Positions 7,718-15,690 of a stretch of DNA of 34,007 bases are shown one piece after another. The stretch is from an uncultured Granulicatella sp. (lineage in GTDB: Bacteria > Bacillota > Bacilli > Lactobacillales > Aerococcaceae). Position numbers and translations under genes: made by a program. The stretch is from the NCBI GenBank assembly GCA_934193545.1, contig CAKPVL010000016.1, positions 1-34,007 on the forward strand, given 5' to 3'. Within the stretch, counting starts at the first letter, position 1. Every line of letters begins with the position of its first letter. The notes below the pieces were generated by a model, which ran no database searches, was not told the origin of the DNA, and saw only the letters and a program-made list of their open reading frames with translations.

Positions 7718-8827
7718 ATGGAACAGTATGTATGTATTGGATGTGGAGCAACAATCCAAACGGAAGATCCAAAAGGAACGGGGTACACACCGCAAAGTGC
7801 ATTAAATAAAATGCTGGAAAGTGAAGGCCCTCTCTATTGCCAACGTTGTTTTAGACTCCGCAATTATAATGAGTTGCAACCGGCATCTCTAACGGACGAT
7901 GACTTCTTAAAGATGTTAAGTAGTATCGCGGATGAAGATGCGCTTGTTGTGTTTGTAGTTGACTTATTCGATTTATATGGAAGCATGATTTCTGGTTTGA
8001 AACGTTTTGTGGGGGATAATCCAATTTTATTCGTAGCCAACAAAGTGGACTTATATCCAAAATCGGTGAACCGTAATCGTCTAAAAGCATGGATTGAACG
8101 TCATGCAAAAGAGTACGGTATTAAACCAGTCGATACACTTCTTGTGAGCGGACATAAACGTATTCAAATTGACGAATTGCTAGAGAAGATTAACGAATAC
8201 CGTAAAGGGAAAGATGCATATGTCGTAGGGGTAACGAATGTAGGGAAATCAACACTGATTAATAAGTTGATTCAAAGTATTGGTGAAACAGGCGAAGTGA
8301 TTACAACGTCTCAATATCCAGGAACAACTCTTGGACAAATTGATATTCCATTTGATGAACATTCATCATTAGTGGACACACCAGGGATTATTCATCGTCA
8401 CCAAATTACACACTACTTAGCGGAAAAAGAAATGAAGAAAGTCTTACCGCAAAAAGAGTTGCAACCAAAGACATTCCAATTAAATAGCGAGCAAACAATT
8501 TTTATCGGTGGCTTGATTCGTGTTGATTATGAACAAGGAGAACGGAATTCATTTACCTTCTATACGCCGCAAACAATCGACTTGCATCGCACAAAGTTGG
8601 AAAAGGCGACAGAGTTTTATGTAAAACATGCAGGAACACTTCTAACGCCACCAACAGGAGATAATATGAAGTTGTATCCAAAATTAGTGAAGAAGACATT
8701 TACGATTAAAGAGAAAACGGACTTAGTGATTGCAGGTCTTGGCTGGGTAACGATTCAAAAACCAGGTACGGTATCTGTATGGAGTCCTAAAGAAGTTGAC
8801 GTAATTCAACGTCAATCGATTATTTAA
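7718..8827 (+). CDS. yqeH: Ribosome biogenesis GTPase YqeH
   Basis: A 369-residue circularly permuted GTPase needed for assembly of the 30S subunit. A zinc knuckle is formed by C6-C9 and C41-C44. The G motifs occur in the permuted order: G4 NKVD at 108-111, then G1 GVTNVGKS at 171-178, G2 around T203-T204, and G3 DTPG at 220-223, followed by a C-terminal RNA-binding region. I start at ATG 7718, which has GGAGGAGG at a proper distance. An upstream in-frame ATG at 7700 would lie inside that ribosome site and inside yqeG. It starts 2 nt after the yqeG stop. Confidence 0.95.
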   Translation: MEQYVCIGCGATIQTEDPKGTGYTPQSALNKMLESEGPLYCQRCFRLRNYNELQPASLTDDDFLKMLSSIADEDALVVFVVDLFDLYGSMISGLKRFVGDNPILFVANKVDLYPKSVNRNRLKAWIERHAKEYGIKPVDTLLVSGHKRIQIDELLEKINEYRKGKDAYVVGVTNVGKSTLINKLIQSIGETGEVITTSQYPGTTLGQIDIPFDEHSSLVDTPGIIHRHQITHYLAEKEMKKVLPQKELQPKTFQLNSEQTIFIGGLIRVDYEQGERNSFTFYTPQTIDLHRTKLEKATEFYVKHAGTLLTPPTGDNMKLYPKLVKKTFTIKEKTDLVIAGLGWVTIQKPGTVSVWSPKEVDVIQRQSII

Positions 8828-8842
8828 GAAAGGAGAGCTTTC

Positions 8843-9169
8843 ATGGAATTAAAAGGGAAAGAAAGACAGTTCTTCAAAAAAGAAGCACATGCGTTGAAGC
8901 CGATCTTCCAAATCGGGAAAGGCGGACTTAGCGAAGAGATGATTCATCAAATTCAAAACGCTGTTGAAAAACGCGAATTGATTAAAGTGACTTTATTACA
9001 AAACACATTAGAGGAACCACAAGAAGCTGCAGAAACGATTGCTGCGGCAACTGGAAGTACAATCATTCAAGTGATTGGACATACGATTGTGTTATATAAA
9101 GAAGCACGAAATCCAAAGCATAGAGATCTTTCAGTACGATTTGCAGAATTCAAAAAAAGAGGTCGATAG
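8843..9169 (+). CDS. yhbY: Ribosome assembly RNA-binding protein YhbY (CRM domain)
   Basis: A 108-residue single CRM-domain protein that binds pre-50S ribosomal particles. The family hallmarks are the N-terminal LKGKERQFFKKEAHALKPI, the loop IGKGGLSEE, and the C-terminal strand VIGHTIVLYKEA. A strong ribosome site AAAGGAGAG lies 15 nt after yqeH. Length is usual for Firmicutes, with a short basic tail (KKRGR). Confidence 0.93.
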   Translation: MELKGKERQFFKKEAHALKPIFQIGKGGLSEEMIHQIQNAVEKRELIKVTLLQNTLEEPQEAAETIAAATGSTIIQVIGHTIVLYKEARNPKHRDLSVRFAEFKKRGR

Positions 9170-9172
9170 ACG

Positions 9173-9811
9173 ATGGTTGCTGAACTCAATATCTTTTCTG
9201 AGACATTAAACAAAACTGAAAAATTCGGTGAAGAAATGCCGGTAGAACGTGTCGGGCTTATCGGTGGTAGTTTTAATCCGCCTCATATTGCTCATTTAAT
9301 TATGGCTGAACAAGCACGTGTGCAATTAGGATTAGACAAAGTTTACTTTTTACCAAGTCATATTCCGCCACATGTGGATGAGAAAAAGACCATTGATGCG
9401 AGTACCCGTGTGGAGATGACTCGTCTTGCGATTCAAGATAATATTTATTTTGATATCGAGACGATTGAACTCGAGCGTAATGAGAAGAGCTATACGTATG
9501 ATACGATTCAGCTTTTAAAGAGACGGAATCCGAATACGGAATATTACTTTATCATCGGTGGAGACATGGTGGATTATTTACCGACTTGGCACCGTGTAGA
9601 TGAATTAGTTCATGAGGTGCAATTTGTCGGAGTGGAACGTCCAGGATACGAAAAAGAAACACCATATCCAGTGTTATGGATTACCGCACCGAAAATGGAT
9701 ATTAGTTCGACACAAATCCGCAAAAATGTTCTATTCCAACAAAGTATTAAATATTTGGTACCAGAATTAGTGGAAGCCTATATCGCAGAAAAGGGGTTGT
9801 ATTTAGAATGA
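9173..9811 (+). CDS. nadD: Nicotinate-nucleotide adenylyltransferase
   Basis: A 212-residue enzyme of NAD synthesis that adenylates nicotinate mononucleotide. It has the nucleotidyltransferase motif GGSFNPPHIAH (31-41) with the HxxH pair, and the C-terminal ISSTQIRKN motif. About 24 residues precede the conserved core (up to VERVGLIGG). Similar extensions occur in streptococcal and enterococcal NadD, and the ATG at 9173 has AGAGG 10 nt upstream, so I keep the long form. A start at residue 22 (MPVERV) is possible. The stop overlaps the yqeK start (ATGA). Confidence 0.94.
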   Translation: MVAELNIFSETLNKTEKFGEEMPVERVGLIGGSFNPPHIAHLIMAEQARVQLGLDKVYFLPSHIPPHVDEKKTIDASTRVEMTRLAIQDNIYFDIETIELERNEKSYTYDTIQLLKRRNPNTEYYFIIGGDMVDYLPTWHRVDELVHEVQFVGVERPGYEKETPYPVLWITAPKMDISSTQIRKNVLFQQSIKYLVPELVEAYIAEKGLYLE

Positions 9812-10413
9812 GCGAAGTACAAAGCTTTGAACCTTATACAACGACGACAAGAGAAGAGTTATTATCGCATGTCCAGTCAAATATGAGTGACAAGAGATAT
9901 CAACACTGCCTGCGTGTCGAACGAAAAATATTAGAATTAGCAAAACTATACGGCGTCGATGAAAAAGCAGCTGCGTTTGTGGGATTAGCGCATGATTATG
10001 CTAAAGAAATCCCAGTGGAAAAACAGCAAGCTCTCGCCAAAGAAATCGGACTTCCTGAAATCTATCACCATGAAGGTTCTGAAATTCTACACGGGCCGAT
10101 TGGAGCGTATTTGATTTCAAACCTATGCGGAGTAAAAGACGAAGTACTGTTAGATGCCATTCGTGAGCATACGATTGGAGGGCTTCAAATGAGCCTACTT
10201 TCAAAGTGTCTCTTTGTGGCAGATGCAATCGAAGACGGAAGAGATTATCCAGGTGTGGATACTGCTCGTGAGATTGCAGCGAAGAATATCGATGATGCAG
10301 TCTTTTATTTATTGAAGCATACATTGGAATTTTTATTGGAAAAAGAAGTCCCAATTTTTCCAAAAACAATAGAAGTTTATAATCATTATTTGAAACAAAG
10401 AAAAGGAGAATAG
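9808..10413 (+). CDS. yqeK: YqeK family HD-domain hydrolase, diadenosine tetraphosphatase type
   Basis: A 201-residue HD-superfamily metal-dependent hydrolase. The metal ligands are visible as H33 in RYQHCLRVER, H62-D63 in GLAHDYAKE, the H pair in YHHEGSEILHGP, and D in LFVADAIEDGRDYPG. YqeK proteins of Bacilli hydrolyse Ap4A symmetrically to ADP. Overlap of 4 bases with nadD suggests translational coupling. The link between NAD and Ap4A chemistry and ribosome assembly in this cluster is conserved but not explained. Confidence 0.92.
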   Translation: MSEVQSFEPYTTTTREELLSHVQSNMSDKRYQHCLRVERKILELAKLYGVDEKAAAFVGLAHDYAKEIPVEKQQALAKEIGLPEIYHHEGSEILHGPIGAYLISNLCGVKDEVLLDAIREHTIGGLQMSLLSKCLFVADAIEDGRDYPGVDTAREIAAKNIDDAVFYLLKHTLEFLLEKEVPIFPKTIEVYNHYLKQRKGE

Positions 10414-10414
10414 A

Positions 10415-10771
10415 ATGGAACATACAAGTAAAAAATTATTACAAGTTGTTTTAGATGCTTGTGAAGACAAGTTAGCACAAGAAGTCGTTGCACTAGACGT
10501 AGCAAGTCTTACACCAGTTGCTGAATATTTCGTGATTACACACGGTAAAAACGAAAAGCAAGTACAAGCAATTGTCGATGCAGTTGAAGAAGCGGTTGAA
10601 AAAGAAGGCTTCGAAGTAAGAAGTATCGAAGGTAAAGATGGTGGCAAATGGATTTTAATGGACTTAAACGATGTGATTGTCCATGTATTCTATTATGCTG
10701 ATCGCGAATTCTATAATTTAGAAAAATTATGGAGCGATGCACCAATCGTGAATATTGTGAGTGAAAACTAA
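10415..10771 (+). CDS. rsfS: Ribosome silencing factor RsfS
   Basis: A 118-residue Iojap/RsfS protein that binds ribosomal protein uL14 and blocks subunit joining when nutrients are short. Conserved segments are DVASLTPVAEYFVITHGKNEKQV and the C-terminal GGKWILMDLNDVIVHVFYYADREFYNLEKLW. The ribosome site AAAGGAGA overlaps the end of yqeK. Its stop overlaps the next start (TAATG). Confidence 0.95.
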   Translation: MEHTSKKLLQVVLDACEDKLAQEVVALDVASLTPVAEYFVITHGKNEKQVQAIVDAVEEAVEKEGFEVRSIEGKDGGKWILMDLNDVIVHVFYYADREFYNLEKLWSDAPIVNIVSEN

Positions 10772-11511
10772 TGAACTATCAAAAATTTGCTCATGTATAT
10801 GACCAAGTGATGGATCAACAACTCTACGAGGAATGGACGGACTATGCAGTTCGTTCTTTTTCGCATAGTGCCAAAAGACCGGTTCGAAAAGTAATGGAGC
10901 TGGCTTGTGGGACAGGTGAAGTATCGATGCGTCTTGACGATAAAGGATACGAAGTCATTGGTGTTGATTTATCCAAAAATATGTTAGAAATCGCCGAAAA
11001 GAAAGCTCAAGGTAGATCTATCGAATGGCTTCAAGCGGATATGCGAGTGCTCGATGATGTGCCGACAACAGACGCCGTAACGCTCTTTTCAGATTCGCTC
11101 TGTTATTTAACGGACTTTGAGGATGTTGTTTCAGTCTTTGAAGCAGTGTACGACCATTTAGAAGAGGGTGGCATTTTCCTTTTTGATGTTCATTCGCTCT
11201 ATCAAATGCAAGAAGTCTTTCCAGGATACCAATATCATTTCGTGGAAGACGATTTTGCATTTCTATGGCAAAGCTATGAGTTAGACGAACCGGGTAGTGT
11301 GGAACATGTGATTGATATGTATATTAAACAAGAAGACAGCAACCTGTACGAGCATTTTCAAGAAGTACATGAGGAACAAACTTTCCCGATTGAAATGTAC
11401 GAAGCAGCGCTGGAGATGGTCGGATTTACAAATATCAAAGTGAAGGCTGACTTCGGGCAAAGCGAAGTACAAGAAACGAGTCCGCGTTGGTTCTTCCAAG
11501 CGGTGAAATGA
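10771..11511 (+). CDS. yqeM: Class I SAM-dependent methyltransferase (YqeM-like)
   Basis: A 246-residue methyltransferase. Motif I for S-adenosylmethionine is VMELACGTGEVS (41-52), followed by VIGVDLSKNMLEIAEKKA (motif II) and ADMRVLD. The position directly after rsfS and before ylbM/tmcAL is that of Bacillus YqeM. The substrate is unknown; by context an RNA or translation-related target is likely, but this is inference only. Confidence 0.88.
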   Translation: MNYQKFAHVYDQVMDQQLYEEWTDYAVRSFSHSAKRPVRKVMELACGTGEVSMRLDDKGYEVIGVDLSKNMLEIAEKKAQGRSIEWLQADMRVLDDVPTTDAVTLFSDSLCYLTDFEDVVSVFEAVYDHLEEGGIFLFDVHSLYQMQEVFPGYQYHFVEDDFAFLWQSYELDEPGSVEHVIDMYIKQEDSNLYEHFQEVHEEQTFPIEMYEAALEMVGFTNIKVKADFGQSEVQETSPRWFFQAVK

Positions 11512-11520
11512 GGCTTGTGT

Positions 11521-12705
11521 ATGAAGGTATGTGGAGTAATCGCAGAATTTAATCCATTTCATCAAGGTCATGCTTATCTTTTAGAACAAGCGCGAAAACA
11601 AACAGGTGCAGATGTAATAGTTGTGGTGATGAGCGGCAACTGGGTGCAACGAGGCGAACCAGCCATCGAGCAGAAATGGAGCCGTGCAAAAGTCGCGCTT
11701 CAAAACGGAGCCGATGTGGTTATCGAGATGCCGACTGCGGTGAGCTGCCAAGCAACAGACCGTTTTGCAAAAGGAGCAGTAGAAATCTTGCAAAAGGTGG
11801 GGTGCGATTCTTTAGCATTTGGTTGCGAAAGTGGCGATGGGGCATTTTTCGAAGAAGCTGTATCTCAGCGAGCAGCTATCGAAAAAGAAATTAGTCGCTT
11901 TGTAGAAGAGAACCGGTCACTAACTTTTGCAAGCCAACTAACGCAGCTGGCTGTGAAAGAGTTTGGAGAAGACAGTGCACTTGCCCAAGCCTTGCAGTCT
12001 CCAAATCAACAATTGGGATTAGCTTACGCCGTTGAAAATGCTAAGGGCGAACATCCAATGAAGATTGTTCCAATTACACGAGTAGGAAGTGGACATTTGG
12101 ATGATGCGTTAGACGAGACCGCTTTTGCTAGTGGAACAGCCTTACGAAAAGCGCTGAAAGAGAATCGCGAAGAAAAAGTTTTACGAGAACAACTTTCCTA
12201 TGTTCAATTCGATGAAGAAGAGTACAAAAACGATTGGAGCTACTATTGGCCACTCTTGAAGAGTATCGTTTTAAGAAGTACTGACGAAGAGTTATGCGCC
12301 ATTTATCAAATGGAAGAAGGTATCGAGAATCGCTTGAAGGAAGCTGTTCGAACTTCTTCGACGATTGAGGAGTGTCTCCAACATCTCAAAAACAAACGTT
12401 GGAGTTGGGCAAGGTTGCAACGACTTCTCGTTTATGTTTTACTGGGTGTAACCAAAGCGGAAATGGAAGACTATTGGAGCAGTCCAATTGAGCAAGGAGC
12501 TGTTCTTGGTTTTACAGTAAAAGGCCAAGAATGGTTGAAGAATATGAGAGAAGTAGAGTCATTCCATTTAATTACCAATTACGCAGCGCATAAAGATGAA
12601 CGCCAAGAAAGTTGGGATTTATTGTATGATTTTTGGAATCCATCCAAGCAAATTTCTGCAACGGTCTTTAAGCCTGTTCAAGTGAACAAAGAGGAAGGAT
12701 TTTAA
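11521..12705 (+). CDS. tmcAL: tRNA(Met) cytidine acetate ligase TmcAL (YlbM)
   Basis: A 394-residue enzyme that makes N4-acetylcytidine at position 34 of elongator tRNA-Met from acetate and ATP. It has a nucleotidyltransferase-like N-terminus CGVIAEFNPFHQGH (4-17) with the HxGH pair H14/H17, then VVVMSGNWVQRGEPA and FGCESG. ATG 11521 has TGAGG 7 nt upstream. The in-frame TTG at 11515 is too close to that site, so the shorter form is preferred. It ends the long run that begins at hom. Confidence 0.93.
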   Translation: MKVCGVIAEFNPFHQGHAYLLEQARKQTGADVIVVVMSGNWVQRGEPAIEQKWSRAKVALQNGADVVIEMPTAVSCQATDRFAKGAVEILQKVGCDSLAFGCESGDGAFFEEAVSQRAAIEKEISRFVEENRSLTFASQLTQLAVKEFGEDSALAQALQSPNQQLGLAYAVENAKGEHPMKIVPITRVGSGHLDDALDETAFASGTALRKALKENREEKVLREQLSYVQFDEEEYKNDWSYYWPLLKSIVLRSTDEELCAIYQMEEGIENRLKEAVRTSSTIEECLQHLKNKRWSWARLQRLLVYVLLGVTKAEMEDYWSSPIEQGAVLGFTVKGQEWLKNMREVESFHLITNYAAHKDERQESWDLLYDFWNPSKQISATVFKPVQVNKEEGF

Positions 12706-12739
12706 TCTCTGTTTTTTCAAGCTTGTAAAGTAAAAAGCT

Positions 12740-12768
12740 TTGACAAACTTTCAATAAACTAGTATAAT
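12740..12768 (+). promoter_or_regulatory. Consensus sigma-A promoter for yceD-rpmF
   Basis: -35 TTGACA (12740-12745), a 17-nt spacer, -10 TATAAT (12763-12768). Both hexamers are perfect. This fits high expression of a ribosomal protein operon. Confidence 0.93.
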
Positions 12769-12796
12769 TCAGTATGTTGCTTTAGGGGTGAAAATT

Positions 12797-13351
12797 GTGA
12801 AAATATCAGTTAAACAACTTCAGGATTCTCAAGGGACTCCAAATTACTTTGATACAGAAATTAATGTGGAAGAGGCATTAAAACGACGAGATGATTCGAT
12901 TCTTGCTGTTTCGCCAGCACACATCAAAGGATTTCTTGTTTATCAAAACGAATCAGTTGTAGCGCAATTTACTTGCGATGTTGATATCACACTTCCTTCA
13001 TCCAGGTCTTTAGAGCCAGTGGTAGTTCCACTCCACATTGATATTGTGGAAAGATATGTCCCATCCCATTACTCAGTTGATGAGAAAGAGCTAACAGAAA
13101 TTGTGATGCCTCTTGATGGTGATTGGGTTGACTTAGAACCCGCTGTGGAAGATCATATTTTACTTTCAATTCCTTTACAAGTCTTATCGCAAGAGGAATT
13201 GAGTGAAGATAAAATGCCTTCTGGAAACGATTGGGAGGTTGTAACGCAAGAAGCTCTTGAAGAGCGACGCAAACAACAAAAAGAACAATCGGTTGATCCA
13301 AGGCTAGCGTCTTTACAGTCTTTCTTCGAAAAGGATGAGACTGAGAAGTAA
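12797..13351 (+). CDS. yceD: YceD family protein (DUF177)
   Basis: A 184-residue acidic protein of the DUF177/YceD family, which almost always sits just before rpmF. In plants and E. coli relatives it affects 23S rRNA accumulation; the molecular role is not settled. The family C-terminus DPRLASLQSFFEKDE is clear. I choose GTG 12797, with TTTAGGGG ending 8 nt upstream. GTG 12788 overlaps that ribosome site. It is co-transcribed with rpmF from the consensus promoter upstream. Confidence 0.88.
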   Translation: MKISVKQLQDSQGTPNYFDTEINVEEALKRRDDSILAVSPAHIKGFLVYQNESVVAQFTCDVDITLPSSRSLEPVVVPLHIDIVERYVPSHYSVDEKELTEIVMPLDGDWVDLEPAVEDHILLSIPLQVLSQEELSEDKMPSGNDWEVVTQEALEERRKQQKEQSVDPRLASLQSFFEKDETEK

Positions 13352-13392
13352 AAAGCATTATGTAAAGAAGATTGATTAGGAGGTGTACAAAA

Positions 13393-13572
13393 ATGGCAGT
13401 ACCAAAACGTAAAACATCAAAAGCGAGAAAAGCAAAACGTCGTACTCACTTCAAATTAGAAGTTCCAGGTTTGAGCGCATGCCCATCATGTGGAGCATTA
13501 AGAAAGAGCCATCACGTTTGTCCTGAGTGTGGTTCATACGACGGAAAAGAAGTTGTTTCTAAAGAAGCATAA
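13393..13572 (+). CDS. rpmF: 50S ribosomal protein bL32
   Basis: A 59-residue basic protein: [20 protein letters not shown] and a zinc ribbon with C30, C33, C43 and C46 all present, so this is the zinc-binding (C+) form. The start at 13393 has the strong site AGGAGGTG (13380-13385 region) at normal spacing; an upstream in-frame ATG at 13372 has none. It is followed by an intrinsic terminator. Confidence 0.97.
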   Translation: MAVPKRKTSKARKAKRRTHFKLEVPGLSACPSCGALRKSHHVCPECGSYDGKEVVSKEA

Positions 13573-13585
13573 TCATAAACGTTAC

Positions 13586-13623
13586 AAAACCTTAGACAGT
13601 TTGTCTAAGGTTTTTTCTTTTTT
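13586..13623 (+). terminator. Intrinsic terminator after rpmF
   Basis: A perfect 13-bp stem AAAACCTTAGACA / TGTCTAAGGTTTT (13586-13598 with 13602-13614) around a triloop, with a long T-rich tail. Confidence 0.94.
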
Positions 13624-13640
13624 AACGTTAAAAAGTACAG

Positions 13641-13676
13641 ATGTATCATTTATGATACGTATCATAAATGATACAT
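13641..13676. repeat. Perfect 36-bp palindrome made of two tandem dyads
   Basis: The half ATGTATCATTTATGATAC (13641-13658) is followed directly by its exact reverse complement (13659-13676). Each half contains its own near-palindrome, GTATCAT-TT-ATGATAC and GTATCAT-AA-ATGATAC, so the site looks like two adjacent copies of a 16-bp operator. It lies about 60 nt before the DUF3397 start codon and after the rpmF terminator. There is no T tract after it, so it is not a terminator. The binding protein is not identified. Confidence 0.85.
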
Positions 13677-13736
13677 TTAAAAATATTATGAGTTTTAAGA
13701 AATCTATTGTAAACTAGTAGTGATGGAGGTGAGTCA

Positions 13737-14090
13737 ATGTTATTTTTTGAAATCTCGCTATGGTTAGTATTTATTTTTAGTTTTGTCGGCTTTACGGTCG
13801 TTTTTGGGAATCGAATCTTCTATAATGAGACTCGCTTCATAACTATTCGTGAAATAATGACACCAATGCTATTATTAATCTTGCATACGACAAGTGTGAA
13901 TGTGTTTGGATATTCTTGGTTTAGTTTTGCCACACTTGGATTTTCTTTGATTGGATTGGCATTGTTATTTTATAAATTAAAAACAGGGAAGCTCATCCTT
14001 AGACCTTTCCTCCACCAATTGTTCTCGATTGCGTTTTTATACTTTGGTGTACTCGTAGTTCTTATTCAGGTGGGTAGATTCTTTAAATAA
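13737..14090 (+). CDS. DUF3397 family membrane protein
   Basis: A 117-residue hydrophobic protein with four predicted membrane segments (about 5-24, 38-57, 60-78, 92-112). Its size, topology and position immediately before mraZ are what I associate with DUF3397, a family of Lactobacillales of unknown function. A strong ribosome site (TGGAGGTGAG) precedes the ATG. It has its own terminator, so it is separate from the mraZ transcript. The 36-bp palindrome upstream is a possible control site. Confidence 0.72.
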   Translation: MLFFEISLWLVFIFSFVGFTVVFGNRIFYNETRFITIREIMTPMLLLILHTTSVNVFGYSWFSFATLGFSLIGLALLFYKLKTGKLILRPFLHQLFSIAFLYFGVLVVLIQVGRFFK

Positions 14091-14111
14091 TCGCATTATA
14101 TCAATGATAGT

Positions 14112-14147
14112 AAGCTCTTTACGATTGAATCGTAGAGAGCTTTTTTT
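14112..14147 (+). terminator. Intrinsic terminator after the DUF3397 gene
   Basis: A 14-bp stem AAGCTCTTTACGAT (14112-14125) pairs with ATCGTAGAGAGCTT (14129-14142), with one T-G wobble and a TGA triloop, followed by a T run. Confidence 0.92.
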
Positions 14148-14208
14148 AGTGCTTCAAAAACAAAAAATGGGGGAGAAAAAACTTTTTTTAACTTTTTTTG
14201 GTAAAAAA

Positions 14209-14233
14209 GTGGTGAAAAGTGGTGGGATGTGGT
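14209..14233 (+). promoter_or_regulatory. MraZ operator: three GTGGT repeats at 10-bp period
   Basis: GTGGT occurs at 14209-14213, 14219-14223 and 14229-14233, exactly 10 bp apart. E. coli and Mycoplasma MraZ bind direct TGGG-type repeats with the same 10-bp spacing before mraZ. The third repeat touches the -10 element, which would allow autorepression. Confidence 0.75.
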
Positions 14234-14238
14234 ACACT
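14230..14238 (+). promoter_or_regulatory. Probable mraZ (dcw) promoter, extended -10
   Basis: TGG followed by TACACT (14233-14238) makes an extended -10, 35 nt before the mraZ ATG. A weak -35 (TGGTGA, 14210-14215) would lie 17 nt upstream, inside the GTGGT repeats. Confidence 0.55.
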
Positions 14239-14273
14239 ATGGTTACTAAAATTATTGGAATGGAGGAGTCTGC

Positions 14274-14705
14274 ATGTTAATCGGTGAATATCAACATACA
14301 ATTGATGCAAAAGGACGTATGATCGTGCCTGCTAAGTTTCGTGAAGATTTAGGGTTCACCTTTATCGTGACACGCGGACTTGATGGCTGTTTATACGGTT
14401 ATCCTCTCGAACAATGGGAGCTCATTCAAAATAAATTAAGAGACTTACCACAGTCGAAAAAAGACGCGCGTGCCTTTACACGTTTTATGAACTCTGCTGC
14501 GATTGAAGTAGAATTCGACAAACAAGGTCGTGTGAATATCTCGCAAACATTACGTGAGTATGCGGGATTAGAAAAAAATTGCCGTATCATCGGGAACAAT
14601 GATCGTATTGAGATTTGGAACGAAGATCGTTGGCAAGAATATATTGCTGAAACTGAAGAGAATTTTGAAGAATTGGCCGAACATATGATTGATTTTGGCT
14701 TTTAG
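14274..14705 (+). CDS. mraZ: Division/cell wall cluster transcriptional repressor MraZ
   Basis: A 143-residue protein with two SpoVT/AbrB-like DNA-binding repeats, about residues 5-47 ([20 protein letters not shown]) and 76-119 ([20 protein letters not shown]). In other bacteria MraZ binds repeats before its own gene and represses the dcw operon. Three GTGGT repeats are present at the expected place. The ribosome site is TGGAGGAG. rsmH follows 14 nt after the stop. Confidence 0.97.
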   Translation: MLIGEYQHTIDAKGRMIVPAKFREDLGFTFIVTRGLDGCLYGYPLEQWELIQNKLRDLPQSKKDARAFTRFMNSAAIEVEFDKQGRVNISQTLREYAGLEKNCRIIGNNDRIEIWNEDRWQEYIAETEENFEELAEHMIDFGF

Positions 14706-14719
14706 AAAGGGAAGGGACC

Positions 14720-15661
14720 ATGTTTAAACATATCACTGTATTGCTACATGAAACGGTAGATGCATTATCCATTAAGCCAGACGGAATCTACGTAGACTGT
14801 ACGCTTGGTGGTGCTGGACATAGTCAATACCTGCTTAGCCAACTAACAACAGGTCATCTCTATTGCTTTGACCAAGATATGCAAGCTATTAATCATGCGA
14901 AGGTTCGCCTTGCTAAAGAAGTCGAAGAAGGAAAAGTGACATTTATTCACGCAAACTTCCGTCAATTAAAGAAAGAACTTGGAAAACTAGGTGTTTCTAA
15001 AGTAGACGGAATTCTTTACGACCTAGGAGTGTCTTCACCACAGCTTGATCAGATTGAACGTGGTTTTAGTTATCATCAAAACGCAAAACTCGACATGCGT
15101 ATGGACCAAAGTGCTCCATTAACGGCAGAAGAGATTGTCAATGAATGGAGCTATGACGAATTAGTTCGTATCTTCTATCGATATGGGGAAGAGAAGTTCT
15201 CGAAACAAATCGCTCGAAATATTGAGCGTATCCGCGCGCAACACCGTATCGAAACAACAGGTGAATTAGTGGATATCATTCGAGACAGTATTCCAGCTGC
15301 TGCAAGACGAAAAGGAGGACATCCTGCTAAAAGAATTTTCCAAGCGATTCGTATCGCGGTAAATGATGAATTAGCAGCGATTGAAGATTCGCTTGAGCAA
15401 GCATTTGAAGTTGTTGGCGTGGGAGGCCGAATCAGTGTGATTTCATTCCATTCTCTGGAAGACCGCATTGTTAAAACAATGTTCAAACAGCAAAGTACAG
15501 TAGAGAAGGCGCCGAAGAACTTGCCGATTCTACCAACGGAGGAAGAAAAAGCTCCGTTCCAATTGGTGAATAAAAAGCCAATTTTACCAAGCATTGAAGA
15601 AATTACAGAAAACTCTCGTTCACAAAGTGCGAAATTGAGAGTCATCGAAAGAGTAAAATAA
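14720..15661 (+). CDS. rsmH: 16S rRNA (cytosine-1402-N4)-methyltransferase
   Basis: A 313-residue enzyme that methylates N4 of C1402 in the 16S rRNA decoding centre. The SAM-binding motif is [15 protein letters not shown] (25-39), followed by the family segments [15 protein letters not shown] and [16 protein letters not shown]. The later [21 protein letters not shown] and [12 protein letters not shown] are also conserved. It lies in the usual place between mraZ and ftsL, with a ribosome site AAAGGGAAGGG. Confidence 0.97.
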   Translation: MFKHITVLLHETVDALSIKPDGIYVDCTLGGAGHSQYLLSQLTTGHLYCFDQDMQAINHAKVRLAKEVEEGKVTFIHANFRQLKKELGKLGVSKVDGILYDLGVSSPQLDQIERGFSYHQNAKLDMRMDQSAPLTAEEIVNEWSYDELVRIFYRYGEEKFSKQIARNIERIRAQHRIETTGELVDIIRDSIPAAARRKGGHPAKRIFQAIRIAVNDELAAIEDSLEQAFEVVGVGGRISVISFHSLEDRIVKTMFKQQSTVEKAPKNLPILPTEEEKAPFQLVNKKPILPSIEEITENSRSQSAKLRVIERVK

Positions 15662-15690
15662 AAGGATAATTTAGAAAGAAGGGAATTCTA

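Noticed and set aside
11515..11520. TTG start for tmcAL
   Set aside because: It is one base from the GAGG site; ATG 11521 has correct spacing.
12716..12743. Hairpin CAAGCTT/AAGCTTTG after tmcAL as a terminator
   Set aside because: The stem is bulged, no T tract follows, and it overlaps the -35 of the yceD promoter.
13529..13717. 62-codon plus-strand frame overlapping rpmF's end
   Set aside because: It runs through the rpmF terminator and the 36-bp palindrome and has no ribosome site; composition is that of non-coding DNA.
15175..15645. 156-codon minus-strand frame
   Set aside because: It is fully antisense to conserved rsmH and has no family features. The same applies to other antisense frames such as 7235-7642, 10001-10423 and 12987-13358.
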